Source: Clostridia bacterium
GTDB lineage: Bacteria > Bacillota > Clostridia > TANB77 > CAG-508
NCBI GenBank assembly: GCA_022797215.1
Contig: JAAWKD010000007.1
Coordinates: 1-63,070, forward strand
Direction: 5' to 3'
Length of the DNA: 63,070 nt
The notes below the pieces were generated by a model. It made no database searches. It was not told the DNA's origin and saw only the letters and a list, made by a program, of their open reading frames with translations. A program made the position numbers and the translations under genes. Below, piece by piece: positions 17,901 through 32,900 of this stretch (its first letter is position 1; each line of letters opens with the position of its first letter).

Positions 17901-20900
17901 CTTAACAGGTGTACTTAAATTACTTGTATTTCCTGTACCTAATTGACCATATACGTTATATCCCCATACATATACTTCATTTTTGGTACTTAGTGCTATA
18001 TTGTGATATTCACCTGCTGAGATATATACAATGTTTGATAAGTTTGTTGCTGGTTTGAATGTATTTCTCTTATAGTCATCACCTGTTAAACTTCCAAAGC
18101 TATTATTTCCTGTTGTGTAAACTGTTCCATCTGTTGTTACTACAACGGTATGTGATTTTCCTGCTGTAACATCTAATACATTTTTCAAAGTTCTTACTTT
18201 TGTAGGTAATAACCTATTATCATTGTTTCCTAGTCCTAGTTGTCCGTCTGTGTTTAGTCCCCAAGCAATTAAATTGTTATCTTCTGTGATAGCATAAGAA
18301 CTATTGTAGCCTGCTACTATTTTAACTACTTTACTTCCTAGTTCTAGTTTGATAGGTCGATTACTATTTGCTATTTCTGATGTTCCTAATTGATAATAGC
18401 TATTTGAGCCCCAAGACCATACTTCGCCATTTTCATCTAATGCTAATGTATGATTTTCTCCAACTGCGATTTCTTTGATTTTAACTTCTGGGTTAAATAC
18501 TACTTTATTCAAGTTATCTGAAGCTGTGTTGTTTCCATTTCCTAATTCTCCGTTATCATTTGCACCATAAGTCCAAACAGTTCCGTCTGATTTTAGGATT
18601 ACATTACTTGAATTTGTCGTTTTAACCAATGGGTTAACTTCTGCATTTTTTCTTAAAACGGTTACTTGAATAATTGCTTGATGGTCAGTTCCGTTTTGTG
18701 TTACTGTAACAGAGGTTTTACCTTCTTTTAATCCTGTTACTTTTCCATTATTATCCACTAAAACAATTTCCGTATCATTTGACTTATAAGTTAAACCTTC
18801 TGGTTTTAAATCATTGATTAGGTTAAATGATTTGATATTGGCATTTAAAGTGGTTTCTTCGTCTATATGTAGTGTTACATGATGGTTATCTGCAACCACT
18901 TCTTCTGAACCTACTAATACTGGTAGAATAGAATTTGCATCTACTCCATTACCCAAGCTTCCATTTTCTCCATTACCCCAAGCATATACTCTACCGTCAT
19001 TTGCTACGAATGCTGCATGGTTGGTTCCTGCTGAAACTTTAATTGCATTTTGGATATTAGTATTTCTTCTAGGTAAGATTTGGTCATTTGTTTGATCTGT
19101 TCCTAGTTTGTTATTTTCATTTGATCCCCAAGTATAAACTGTTCCATCTTCTAGAACTGCCATGCTGAAATTCTTTCCTGCTGCAATATCTACCACAGTA
19201 GTTAAAATTCCTGTTCCGACATTGTTTTTTACTTGTGTAGGTGTCATGATATTGGTTTTAGTACCAATTCCGCCTTGACCATTTGTGTTAGTTCCCAAGC
19301 TATACACAGTTTTGTCTTGGCTTAAGAATAAGGTATGGTTATCGCCTTGTGCAATTTTAATAATGTTTTGTAGTTTTTCTACTGGATTTCCTGTGCTTAG
19401 GTCAACCACTTTCTTATCCATAGTGATACCATAATGTCCGCTAATTTGTGCCATTTTTGGAAGGTTTGCCACTTTGGTTGCTACTTTGTTATATCCTGCA
19501 CCACAAGCATATACAATACCATCATGGTCTAATAAGTAAGTAGTATTGCCATATGCTGCTATCATAACAAGGTTTTCTAATGGTTTTCCATTTTCGTTTA
19601 ACACTTCTACTAGTTCTTTACTATTAACACTAGTTCCATTTCCACATTGTCCATTGCCGTTCTTTCCAGCAGTATAGGCTTTTGCATTTTCTGATAAGAC
19701 TACCATATGTTCTAAACCTACTGCAATTTGTCTTGTTCTTGTAGTAGTTGGAATTTGTTGTGGTTCGTTATAGTTTTCTAGGCTTCCCACACCTAGTTTT
19801 CCATAAGAGCCTGAACCCCAACTCCATATACTTCCGTCTGCTTTTAAACTTAGGTTAAAGTCTGTTCCTGCTTTTAAGTCGATAACAGATTTTGCGTTTG
19901 GTCTTACTACTTCTACATAAATTGCTGATTTTTGTTCTGATGCTGGGTGTGAAATTACGATAGGAGTAATTCCTTCTTTCATACCTGTTACTCGAATGTC
20001 TTGTGTTGTAGCAATTCCTGTGTTCATACTTTCAAAAGTAAATCCGTCACTTGCGATAACATCTTTTCTTAAATTGAACGTATTGTTTAAAGTAGCACTA
20101 ATGCCTTTGGTTTCTCCCTCTTGGATTGTGATATAGTCTTTGTCTGTTTGTACTTTAACTGTTCCAATTACGCTAGGAGTAATTACTTCTTTTGCTTCTT
20201 GTGCTAATTGTCCATAGTCATTGTTACCCCAAGAGTACACAAAGCCTTCATCATCTACATAAATACCAAAGTTTTGACCTGCTGAAATTCTTTGTACTTT
20301 GCTACTATCTATCTTAGTAGGTGTTGCATGATAGGTTTCTTTGCTATTTTGTCCTAAACTTGATTTTGTATTTCTACCAAAGCTATACACTTCCCCTGTA
20401 GTAGTTAGTACATATGAGGTATATAGGTTTGCTTTTACAGCTTCAGCTTTTGGTAAATTTGCAATAGCAACTGGTTTATCTGCATTTGTGGTATTTCCTT
20501 GACCTAATTGTCCATAGCTGTTTGCTCCAAATCCATATACTGTTCCATCTGCTTTTAAAGCTAAATGGTGGCTATCACCTGATGCAATTTCTACTATATT
20601 GGTTAACATTGGAGTTTTTTCGTTTAGGTTTTTCATATTCCATACACTACCTTGTTCTGATAAAATTATTCTTCCTGTCATATCAATTATTTTTGTGTGA
20701 AATTCTATCTTTTCAGGTTGTTTTGAATATCCTTCTCCCCATACAAATAGTTCGCCGTCTTTGTTTAATGCCATACTAATATTTTTGTATGCTGCTATTT
20801 TAACAATATTGGTTAATCCTTCTACTTTGACTAATTCTCCACTGTTTGCATTTGCGTTATTTCCTAGTTGTCCATTTGCATTTAGTCCAAAGCCATATAC

Positions 20901-23900
20901 ATTTCCATTTGTGTCTAATGCTAAATTGTGGTTATTTCCTACTGCAATTTTAGTGATTTTTACGTTTTCTGGTAATTTTACTTCTTGTGGTTTATGGTAT
21001 GTTGTGCTTTCTACTGTTCCTAAGCCTAATTGACCATAACTATTATCACCAAATGCCCATAAAGTTCCATTTGTTTTGAGTGCTAAAGTATGTCTTAAAC
21101 CACCTTGAGCGTCCATTGCTGCTATTTCTTGTGGTTGTAATACATTTACCTCTATTCTTCTTGCTAACTCTCCTGCACGGATAGTGATATAGGTTTTACC
21201 CACATTTCTAGAAGTTACCATACCATTTTCACCAACTGCTGCAATTGTGTCATCTTCAGAAGTATAAGTTAATTTTACATCTGAGGTGTTGTTATATAGG
21301 TTAAATCCAAGGTTATAAGTAGCGTTAATTGGTTGTTCTACATTTAATTCTTGGAATACCAATTCTAACTTGTCTGTGCTGATATAGTCTTGACTGATAT
21401 TTTCTGGTGTATGAATGGTAACTGTTGAAGTATTACCTAATTGTCCGAATTCATTTGTACCTGTTGCCCATACACTTCCGTCTTCTTTCGCATATACACT
21501 ATAGTTTTTGCCCATTGCAATAACAAAGATTTGGTCTAGTTCTTTTGTACTATTTTCCATTACATTTGTAGGTATAGCGGTATTGGTGGTTGTTCCATTT
21601 CCAAGTCCGCCAAATCCATTTGTTCCCCAACCTAGGACTTTTCCTTCATCTGTAATAGCAAGTCCTGCATAATATCCTGCTGAAATACTAGCAATATCTT
21701 TCATTCTGTTTGTTTTTCCTGCAATTTGTTTTGGAGTAGAGCCACCAACATCTGTTAATGCTCCTAGGGTTTTATATCCCCAACCCCAAACAGTTCCATC
21801 ATCTTTTAGGGCAATTACTTGATCTGTACTTGCTGCTGAAATTTCTATCATTCCTGTTAAGTTTGGTATTTTAACTGGTTGTGTTCTTACAGTATTAGTT
21901 CCGTCACCTAATTGTCCTCTATTGTTATATCCCCATGCATATGCTTCACCTTCATCTGTTATAGCATAACAAGATAAGTTTCCACCTGCAATTTTGGTGA
22001 TATTAGATAGTCCTAAAGTTTTAGTTGGCATTGTTTGGTTACTTTTTGCTCCATTTCCGATTTGTCCTGATGTTCCAAGTCCCCAAGCATATACTTTTCC
22101 TTCTTTGGTAACTACCATTGACAATTGGTTTGCGGTAGCAATTTCTTTAATGTTTTGTAGAACATTGACACCTGTTTCGTCTCTTACTTGTACTGGTACA
22201 TTTGAATTTTGTAATAGTCCTGTACCTAATTGTCCTGCTGTACCTTGTCCCCAAGCCCAAACAGTTCCGTCTTTCTTTAAAGCTAAGGTGTGGTTTCCAC
22301 TAGTTGCAATTTTGACTACATTATCAATTTCTACTTTTGTAGGTGCTATTCTATTTTTGTTGTCTCCAAGTCCTAATTGACCTTTATCATTTTGTCCCCA
22401 AGTCCAAACAGTTCCGTCTGCTTTTAGAGCTATGGTTGTGCTTTCACCTGTGACAATTTGTGGGAAGGCAACATCTTTTTCGTCTAATACATAAACATCT
22501 ACATAAATCGTTTTTTCTGTATTGGTTTCTGTAATTCCGATTTTGGTTTTACCACGTTTGATACCTGTGATAACACCTTTTTCTGATACGTCAGCAGTAG
22601 CTGTGTCTTTACTTGCATAGGCAAAATCGCCATCTGCTCCATCGTTATATAATAGGTTAAAGCCTACCCCTAATACTGGACTTAAGTTGTATTTTCCTCC
22701 TACTGAAGAAATGGTAATAGAAGTTTCTTTGACTTTAATTCTAATATCACTAATGCATACCCAAGATTTTTTGTTAACTGTGGTTTCATCTCCTAATTGT
22801 CCATAGTTGTTCTTTCCAACAGTCCAAACAGTTCCATCTTCTCTTACAAGGATAGAGTGTGCATTTCCTGCGTCTATTTCTAATACTTCTGTGATTTCAT
22901 CTGCTCCACCTGCGTAAGTAATTGGCACCGCATTTAGTTTATTTGTGGTTTGGTCATCTCCTAATTGATAACTTGTGTCTAATCCCCAACCATAAGCTAA
23001 ACCGTTTTTTGTTTTTGCAAAAACATGCTTTGTTCCTGCTGCTACATATTCTACATTGGTTAATGGGGTTTTATCTTGTTGTAATACTTGTTTTGGTGTT
23101 GTTTGGTTAGTTTTATTTCCAATTCCTAGTTGTCCACTATCGTTAACACCAAAGCTATATACTTCTCCATTTTCTGTGACTACCATACCATAGTTGATAC
23201 CCATTTCTACTTGTGCAATTTTACTAACAGATGTTAGTTTGGTTGGTAAAATGACATTTGTTTTTGTTCCAAGTCCTAATTGTCCTGAGGTATTTAGTCC
23301 CCATACCCAAACATTTCCGTCTGTGTCTAATGCTGCTGTTGAATGGTTACCTGCTGAAATGGCTTTTAGGTTGTTTATTCTTCTAACTTCTACTGGTAGA
23401 CTTCTTCTAGTAGTTGTATTATCACCTAATTGACCATAAGCATTATATCCCCAACCATAAGCTCTTCCGTCACTCTTTAAGGCAATTGAATGGTTTGCTC
23501 CTGCTTCAATTCTGATGATATTTTCTAAGCCTTGTACTTGAACTGGTAACATCGCATTTGTGGTAGTATTGTTTCCAATTTGTCCATAATTGTTTAGTCC
23601 CATTGCCCATACTGTTCCATCTTGTTTTAGTAATAGAGTATGGTGATTTCCAACTGCAATGTCTATAACACCTGTGATATTTACTTTGGTTGGCTCTAAT
23701 CTTCTTGTATTGTCTCCAAGTCCTAGTTCTCCATAGTTGTTATATCCCCATGTCCAAACAGTTCCGTCTGATTTTAGTGCTACATTGTAATCTACACCGC
23801 TTGCTACTTTAGGGTTTGCAATATCTCCGTCTCTTACTACATTTAGAATAACAGTTGCTTTGTTTCCTGTTTCTTGGTTGGTTATTTCGATACTGGTACT

Positions 23901-26900
23901 TCCATATTTAAGAGCAGTTACTACTCCGTTTTGGTCAACACTTGCAATATCTTTGTTTAATACTTTGTAAGTATAGTTTTCAGTTTCTAAGTTGTTGTAT
24001 AAAATGTTAAATCCTAAATTTAACTTACATTCAATTTGTTTTTGACTACCAATTTGTTGGATTGTCATAATTGGTTCTTTTACTTCTAGTGAAGTATGAC
24101 TAATACCTACAAGGTAGGTAGCACTTTTGGTTGTTTTATCTCCTAATTGTCCATAAGCATTATATCCTGCGGTATAAACACTACCAATATTATTGGCAAC
24201 AGCTGTTGTATTATTGGTTTGTGCACCTAATAGAACATTTGTGAAATCTCCTTCACCATATTCTCCAAGCATTTTGGTGAAGTATTTATTAGCTACTGTT
24301 GTTCCATTTCCTGCTTGACCATATCCGTTATATCCTGCTGTGTAAACACTTCCGTCTTTTCTTAAAATAGTGGTTGTATGATTTTTGACAATAATATCTG
24401 CTGCATTGGTGATAACTGCTCCACCTACTTCTTTGGCTTCTACTAGTAAATTCTTTTGTGTTGTGTTACCAATTGCTAATTGTCCATATCCATTATATCC
24501 TACTGAATATACCTTACCATTTTCGCCAAGTAATACAGTGTGGTTACTACCTGCACCAATCTTGATAATGCCTGTCATTTCTCCTGAACCTGCTGGGTTT
24601 AACATTTTGATTGGTATTCTGCTAGTTGTAGTGTTATTTTGTCCTAATTGTCCATAATTGCTATGTCCTGTTGCCCAAACACTTCCATCTGCATCTAATA
24701 GGATTAAGAAGTTTCCACCTGCTGCAATGTCCATAATGCTACTAACACGTCTTACTCTTGTTGGTAATTTGGCTGTTGTAGTAGTGTTGTTACCAAGTTG
24801 TCCATAAGCGTTATATCCCCATGCAACTACTGTTCCATCTGATTTTAGGGCTGCCATATGGTAGTTTACTGCTGTGATAGCTACAATTCCCTCTAAGTGT
24901 GATAAACCATTTTCTGATTTTACTTGAACAAAGTTCGTGGTGTTTGCGGTATCATTTTGTCCTAATTGTCCATAGTTGTTTTGTCCTGTTACCCAAACTG
25001 TTCCGTCTCTTTTTAATACAGCTGTGTAATTTGTTCCTGCTGCAATGTCAATAACATCTGTCATATTGGTTTTTACAGGTTCTAATTGTTTTTCTGTATT
25101 TCCAATTCCTAATTGTCCATATCCGTTATAGCCCCATGTCCAAACTGTTCCGTCTGATTTTAATGCTACATAATGATTTGCTCCACCTACTATTTTAGGA
25201 ACTATCATTCCATCTCTATATGGTACAACTACTTTTACAGTGGTAGCTAATCCTAAGGTATCATTTGTGATTTTAATATATGTTGTTCCGCTTCCTGTTG
25301 ATGTTACATTTCCGTTTTGGTCTACTTGTGCAATACTTGCATTTAAGCTCTTGTATGTGTTTGCACCTGCTGGTACAGTGTCTGTTAATAGGTTAAATCC
25401 ACTATTGACTTTGACATTAACCTTTTTGGTTTCTCCAATGTTTGGTCCAAATAATAAGTATTTTTGGTCTACTTCTAGTCTTGGATTACTAATACATTCT
25501 ACTGTTAATCTCTTAACTGTTGAATCATTACCTAGTTCTCCATTTCCATTGTATCCTGTTGTCCAAACTGTTCCGTCATATTTAACGAAAGTTGTGTGGT
25601 ATCCATTAGAAGATACAAACATGACATCATCTAAGTTTCCACCTGTTGCTCCTGCTAATACTTGTTTTGGTACTTTTTGAGTAGTGGTATTGTTAATACC
25701 TAATTGTCCATTATTGTTATATCCCCAACCATAGACATTTCCTGCTTTGTCAATAGCAAATGATGAATAATATCCCGCTTCAATTCTAACAATATTTTCT
25801 AAGTATCCAGTACCATTAACACCTAACACTTTTTGTGGACGAGTTTGGTTAGTTGTATTGTTAATTCCTAACTCTCCTTCTTTGTTTCTTCCCATTGCCC
25901 ATACATTTCCATTAGCATCTAATGCTAAGTTGTACCAACCGCCACAAGATACTTGAATAATATTTGTTAATACTCCTGTTCCTGTTGTGTCTTGTACTTG
26001 TCTAATTTTGCTATATGCTGAGGTGTTTCCTACTCCCATTCCTCCTGCGCAGTTATGTCCTACTGACCATATTGTTCCATCTTCTTTTACAATGAAAGAT
26101 TCACATTGTCCTATACCAATATCTTTTACTTCCTTAACATGTGCGCTGCCTGTGTGGTCTAGCATATATACTGGTAAGTGTTTATCTGTACTTGTTCCAT
26201 CTCCTAGAATAGAACCTGTATTTGAACCACAACCTACTACTTCTCCTGTTTCTAAAATGGCTAACCATTGGAATCTACAAGCTGTAATTTTCTTTGCTTT
26301 TGGTAATGGATCACCATTTACCCCTTTTACTGGTACAGGTGTTAGGCTTTCTACGGTGTTTCCTTGTGCAAGTTGTCCTCTATCATTAACGCCCCATACC
26401 CAAATTGTTCCATCTTTCTTTAATGCCATTGAGAAGTGGTCACCTGCTGCTACGTCAATAACATCTGTTAGTCCAATTTTTTGTGGTATATAGCTGCTCT
26501 TTGTAGTTCCATCTCCTAATTGTCCATGGTGGTTATATCCCCATGTCCATACAGTTCCATCTGCTTTTAAGGCTACTGTGTGGTTTATTCCTGATACTAC
26601 TTTTGGAGTAGCAATTGCCCCATTTTCTAGTACGCTGACTTCAACGGTTGTTACTTTGTTAGATAAGCCATCTTTTACTACGATAGTGGTAACACCCATT
26701 GCTTTTGCTGTAATTACTCCGTCTGCTGAAACAGTAGCAACTGTTTCATTTAAACTTTGGTAAGTTACATTTCTATTCAAATCTTCTTCTGCTCTAAATA
26801 GGTTGAAGGATTGCATAGAAACTTTTAAGGCTTGTGTATCTCCCATTTCCATTGTTACTTTGCTAGGTACTGCTACTACTTTTGAGCCAATATAGAGTGG

Positions 26901-29900
26901 ATGTGATGTTTTGGCGATTGTAATGTCTCCTACTTGTTTTTGGTTATTTAATCCCCAAACTTCTACATATCCTGTATCTTCTACTGCTAAGCCATGGTTT
27001 GCTCCTGCTCCGATGTATAGAATATTGCTCATGATACCGTCTTGCGTGTGGTTAACGACTTCTACTGGGAATAAAGAGTTAGCAAAGGTTTCATTTCCTA
27101 ATTCTCCACTTGTTCCAAGTCCCCAAGCAACAACTGTTCCATCTTTTCTTAAAGCATAAGTTGTGTTTGCTCCTGATTTTATATTTCTGATTTGTGTTAA
27201 AGTATCTGTTCCACCTACTCCTACTGCTGTAACTGGTAATTTTGTATTTACTTTTCCGTTATTTCCTAATTGTCCTGATGTACCAAGTCCACTACTAATA
27301 ACTGTTCCATTTGATTTTAAGATGTGTGTACTGTAGCTTGATGCTGAAATACTAATTGCGTCTGATAGATAGGTGTCTACTGTTTCTAATACTTTTACTG
27401 GAATTAGTCTTTGGCTATTGGTGTTATCACTTAATTGTCCATTTGCATTATCACCCCAAGTATAAACACTTCCGTCTGCTTTTAGGGCAACTGTATGTCT
27501 TATACCACAAGCTACTTTGATAATTCCTGAAAGGTTAGCTTTTACTCTTACTGGTGTATATTTTGCAGTTTTGGTTCCATCACCTAATTGTCCATAATCA
27601 TTTTGTCCCCAAGTCCATACTTCACCTTTTTTGTTAACTGCTACTGAGTAGTTGGTTCCTGCTGCTATATAAATAATGTCTTGAAGTGGGCTGTTTGCGT
27701 CTTCTGATAGAACTTGTACTGGTGTGTATCTAGTGATTTGGGTGTTGTCTCCTAATTGTCCATAGTTGTTGTAACCCCATGCCCATACAGTTCCATCATT
27801 TTTTAGTGCTAAAACATGGTTTGTTCCACTTGCTATCATTTGGATATCTGTTAAAAATCCATTTGCGTCTTTTCCAAGAACTTGTGTTGGCATTTCAGTT
27901 GTAACAGTTGTGTTATTTCCTAGTTGTCCATATTTGTTATATCCCCATGCCCATACAGTTCCATCACCTTTTAAGGCAACTGAATGATTGTTTCCACCAT
28001 CTACCATTGGTTCGTATTGCATATCCTCTTGTTTTTTGATGACTTTAACATATACTGCTGATTGGATATCTCTAGTAGTGTCAATAACACGGATTAAAGT
28101 ATCACCAATTCCTTTGGCTGTTACTACTCCTGTATCACTTACTTCTGCAATGGCTGTATCTAAACTTTCAAATTTCAAAGTTCCAACTTGGTTTTCTTTG
28201 ATATACACATTGAAAGAATCTTCAATATATGCCTTGATTTGTTTGGTGTCATTTGGGTTCATTGTGAAAATGATGTCTTCTACTTTTAATGCAATTTCTC
28301 CTACTTGTACAATATTTTTTCTGTTGTAAACTGTGTCATCACCTAATTGCCCATAATTGTTTAATCCTACTGTCCAAACAGTTCCGTTAGTATCAATAAC
28401 ACCTGATGTTTGGTATCCTCTTGCGTCATCTGGTAAGATGTCTATATTTTCTGCTTCTCCTGTGTTGTCTTTGTTGTTTAGTGGAATAAAGCTAGTTGCA
28501 TTTGTAGTTGTGTTGTTTCCTAATTGTCCATTGTTGTTATATCCTGAAATCCATGTATGCTTTTTGTTTTGTGCATCTACTGTTTGAAGAAGTGTGTTGT
28601 ATCCTGATGTACCAATATTGACTACTTTATCGATTGGGTCTACACCCATAGTTTTTACTCTAACTGGATAAGCAAAGCTTGTGGTGTTTCCTGTTCCATA
28701 TTGTCCTACATTGTTATATCCCCATGCCCATACAGTATTATCTTCTTGTAGTACGATATTTTGGTGTAAACCACCGGATAGTTTAACTACATTTCTTAAA
28801 ACTGCGTCTCTAGCATTATTGATAACTGGGTTTGGTATATTTCTACCTTGTGCTGCTGCTGAAGATCCTGTATTGGTTCCATTTTGTCCTAGTGTTCCAT
28901 AATAGTTGTATCCTGTTGTCCAAACAGTTCCGTTTGCAATTTGAATACTAGCACCTGATGAGCTTGCTTGTACTCTTATTGCATTTGCAATTCCGTCCAT
29001 TTGAACTGGTAGAGATTTATTGGCATTATTTAAAATTCCCAATTCTCCATAAACATTTCTTCCTACTCCCCAAACAGTTCCGTCATTGAATAACATTAAA
29101 GAGAATTTGTATCCACTGTTAATATCAATAACATTGCTGATTGGATTTTGCCCATTGCTGTCTAACATTTTGCTAGCAAATACTCCCCTTGTGGTACTCC
29201 CATTACCTAATTGTCCTACATCATTAAAGCCCCAAGTATATACTTCACCTGTTTTGCTTAATGCCATTACATGGTCTACACCTGCTGATATTTTAACAAT
29301 GTTTGATAAATATTCTTTAGAGTTAATCTTTACTCTAACTGGTTTTGAACGGTTGATGGTAGTTCCATCACCACATTGTCCGTTACTGTTTAATCCTACT
29401 GTCCAAACAGTTCCATCTGCTTTTAAGAAGACACTAAAAGTATCCCCTTGTGAGATATCTGGCATAGTAATTGCTTTTTCGTTGTTTTGGATAACATATA
29501 CCACTGCTTGTGCTTGGTATCCATGATCTAGGTCTTTTATGGTGATAGTAGTTTCTCCTAGTCCCACTGCTGTAACAGTTCCGTCGTTTGATACTTCTGC
29601 AATTTCTGGGTTAGAAGATGCATAGCTTAAGTTTCCTAATTGGATATGTCCTGCAAAGGCATTTAAGTTTTGAGCAATGTGAACATCAAGTTTTAAGGTT
29701 TCCCCTTGTTTTACATAGCTTATTCTTTGGTTTACTTCCATAAAGTCTGGTCTTAATTCTTGAACAGTTGTAAAGTTTACATTCCTGTTGCTAAGCATTC
29801 TTTGTGTTGTTGCATTATGACCAACTCCTAAAATAGTTCCGTCTTCTCGTATCATATAGCAGGTTGATGCTGAAACACCTTTGTTCAATGTAACAACTTT

Positions 29901-32900
29901 ATCTGTAAGAAGTTCTCCATACATTCTTTTTACTAATTGGGCATAATTATAGTTTGTAGTGTTATTTACACCTAATTGTCCTACATTGTTGTATCCCCAA
30001 GAATATGCTTTTCCATCCTTTGTGATTGCATAATCTGCCTCATGTGCTGTTCCGATTTCTACTACATTTGTTAGGAACGTAGCGCTGTCTATCTTGACTT
30101 GCATTGGTGTTGCTTTTGCATAGTTGCTATTATCAGAAGTAGAAGAGGCACCATATCCTAAGGTTCCATATCTATTTAATCCCCATGTCCAAATGGTTCC
30201 ATCATTTTTTAGTGCTATGGTAGAATGCATACCACCTACAATTCTAGCTACATCATTGATTAATGCTTTTACTGGTAAGATTTTTCTTCTTCCACCTGCA
30301 CTACTTCCTGTATTTCTAGTTCCGTCACCTAATTGTCCATCATAGTTATATCCCCATGAATAAACTTCTCCTGTGTCTGTCAAAGCAAATGTAGTATTAC
30401 GGTTTGTGGTAACTTGGCAAATACCTTGTAAATATCCTAGTCCTGAACGGTCTTTTACTTGTACTGCATAGTTTCTATTGCTTGCTGTATTATCTCCTAG
30501 TTGTCCATAGTAGTTATATCCCCATGTCCAAACTGTTCCATCTTCTTTTAATGCTATTGTAAATTCAAATCCGCAAGATACTTGGATAATTCCTGTTAAT
30601 GGATTACCATTTGCGTCTAATACATAAACTGGTATTTCACTATTGACATTGGTTTTGTTTCCTAATTGTCCATAATTGTTAAGTCCCCATGTTACTACTC
30701 TTCCGTCACGTTTTACTGCTGCATTAAAGTATTGTCCTGCTGATATACTGATAACATCTGTTAAATGATCTTTTCCGTTTGGGTCTAACACTGGAGTTTC
30801 TTGTAAATGTTTTGCTTTGTCTCCAACTCCTCTTTCTCCATAGGTGTTGCCACCTGTTGACCAAACACTTCCATCTGTTTTTAGGATAATACCTGCATTA
30901 CCAGTGGATACTTCTGCTTTTACTTTGTCTTGTGCATCTCTTGTTACTTTAACTATAGAGCTAGTTGTCCAATCATGTTCTGGGTCATAAATTGTAATTC
31001 TTACTTCTCCTTGTTTTACTGCTGTGATAACTCCGTTTTCACTTACAGTTGCAATACTTGTGTTAGAAGAAGTAAATTGTAGTTTATTTGCTTTATCTGT
31101 TTGCCCTTCATATACATTAAATCCTTGGTTAACAGATACATTTAAGGTATGTGTTCCACCTTGTGGAATAGTTACTATTTTGTCTGATACTTGTAGTTTG
31201 GCAATTCCCATTCTAGTGTATAACCTGGCTGTTTGGAATTCTTCATTACCTACTTGACCATTTGCACCTAAGCCTGATACCCATACTGTTCCATCTTGTT
31301 TGATAACTGCTGTGTTATAGATATTTTTAGCAGCTGTTGGTATATTTGCGATTTGGTCAATGTATTTTTCACCTGTGTAGTCATATAATCCACTTGGTTT
31401 TAATAGGTCTGTTGTATTATCTTGTGATAATTGGTAATTAGAGTTTTCACCTGTTGCATATACTTCGTTATTTTCTGTTAAGAAGAAGATGCTTCTTTCT
31501 GAACTTCCAATTTGAGTAATGCCTGTAATTTGCTCATCTGCTTCTGCTGTTGGTTTATATGATAATACTGGTTGTGGATAATAGAAGTTTGAGGCTTTTC
31601 CTGTACCTAATTGGCCGTCTGCTCCATATCCCCAACTATATACTTCTTTTGTATTGCTTAATGCTGCACTATGGTATCCTCCTGCTGTGACTTGTGTGAT
31701 ATTTTTTAGTACACCATTTAAGTCTTGGTTGATAACTTGTCTTGCAATTCCAATTCCTTGTGCTGTTGCTGTGCTGCTATCTTTAATGCTATTAATTCCC
31801 ATTTCTCCATAACGGTTTCTACCTACTGTCCATACAGTTTGGTCTCCTCTTAGCATAATCGTATGGTATCCACCATTAACAACTTGTACCACATTTTGCA
31901 TTTCCTCCATTTTGCCTAATACCATAGTAGTAGTGGTAGTTCCATTTCCTAACTGACTATAGGTGCCATTTCCTACTGTATATAGTTCACCATTTGATTT
32001 TAAAATGGTACTAAAACAATCCCCTGCTGCAATGTCAATAACATCTGTTACTGGATTTTCTCCTTCTTCGTCTAGCATATAGGTTGCAGTAAATTGATTT
32101 GTTTTGGAGTTAATACCTAGTTGTCCATTACTATTGAGTCCCCATCCATATACTTTTCCGTCTTTTGTTAAGGCAAGTGTGTATTCTAATCCTGATACAA
32201 TTTTGACAATGTTATTTAGGTTTGCACCTTTGTCTGTTTTAACTGGTGTTAGTTTTCCTATATTAGCAACTGTGCTGTCTATACCACATTGTCCTACATT
32301 GTTTTGACCTGATGCCCAAACAGTTCCATCTGCTTTTAGGACTATTGTGAATTTTTGTCCTTGTGAAACTTGTGGTATGGTTATGGTGTTTGCTGTGTTT
32401 CTTGTAACATATACAATCGCTGTTGCGATATAACCATATTTATCGTCTTTTGCTGTTATAGTAGTTTGTCCTTCTGAAATAGCTGTTATATTTCCATTTT
32501 GGTCTACTGTTGCAATTTGCTCATTAGAACTCTTCCAGGTGATATTTCCTGTTACTGGTGTTCTAGCGTAAATATTAAAGTTTTCTACTACATTAAGAAC
32601 TAGTTTTTTGCTTTCTCCTATTTTAATTCTATTTATTCTGTCTGTGATTTCCATATAAGAAGTTTTCATTTCTTTAGCTGCTTTCATCACATCTGTGTTT
32701 TTACCAAATAATTGATAACTTGAGTTTTTACCTAGTCCCAAAATACTTCCATCTTCTCTTGTTAAGAAGGCTACTGATGTATCTGTACTGCTATCTGGTC
32801 TAGCAATAGATGTGCTGATTTTTACGATTTTGTCTGTTAAAGCTTCACCATATTTTGCTTTTACTTGTGTGAAGTAGCTTCTGTTGGTGGTTGTGTTGTC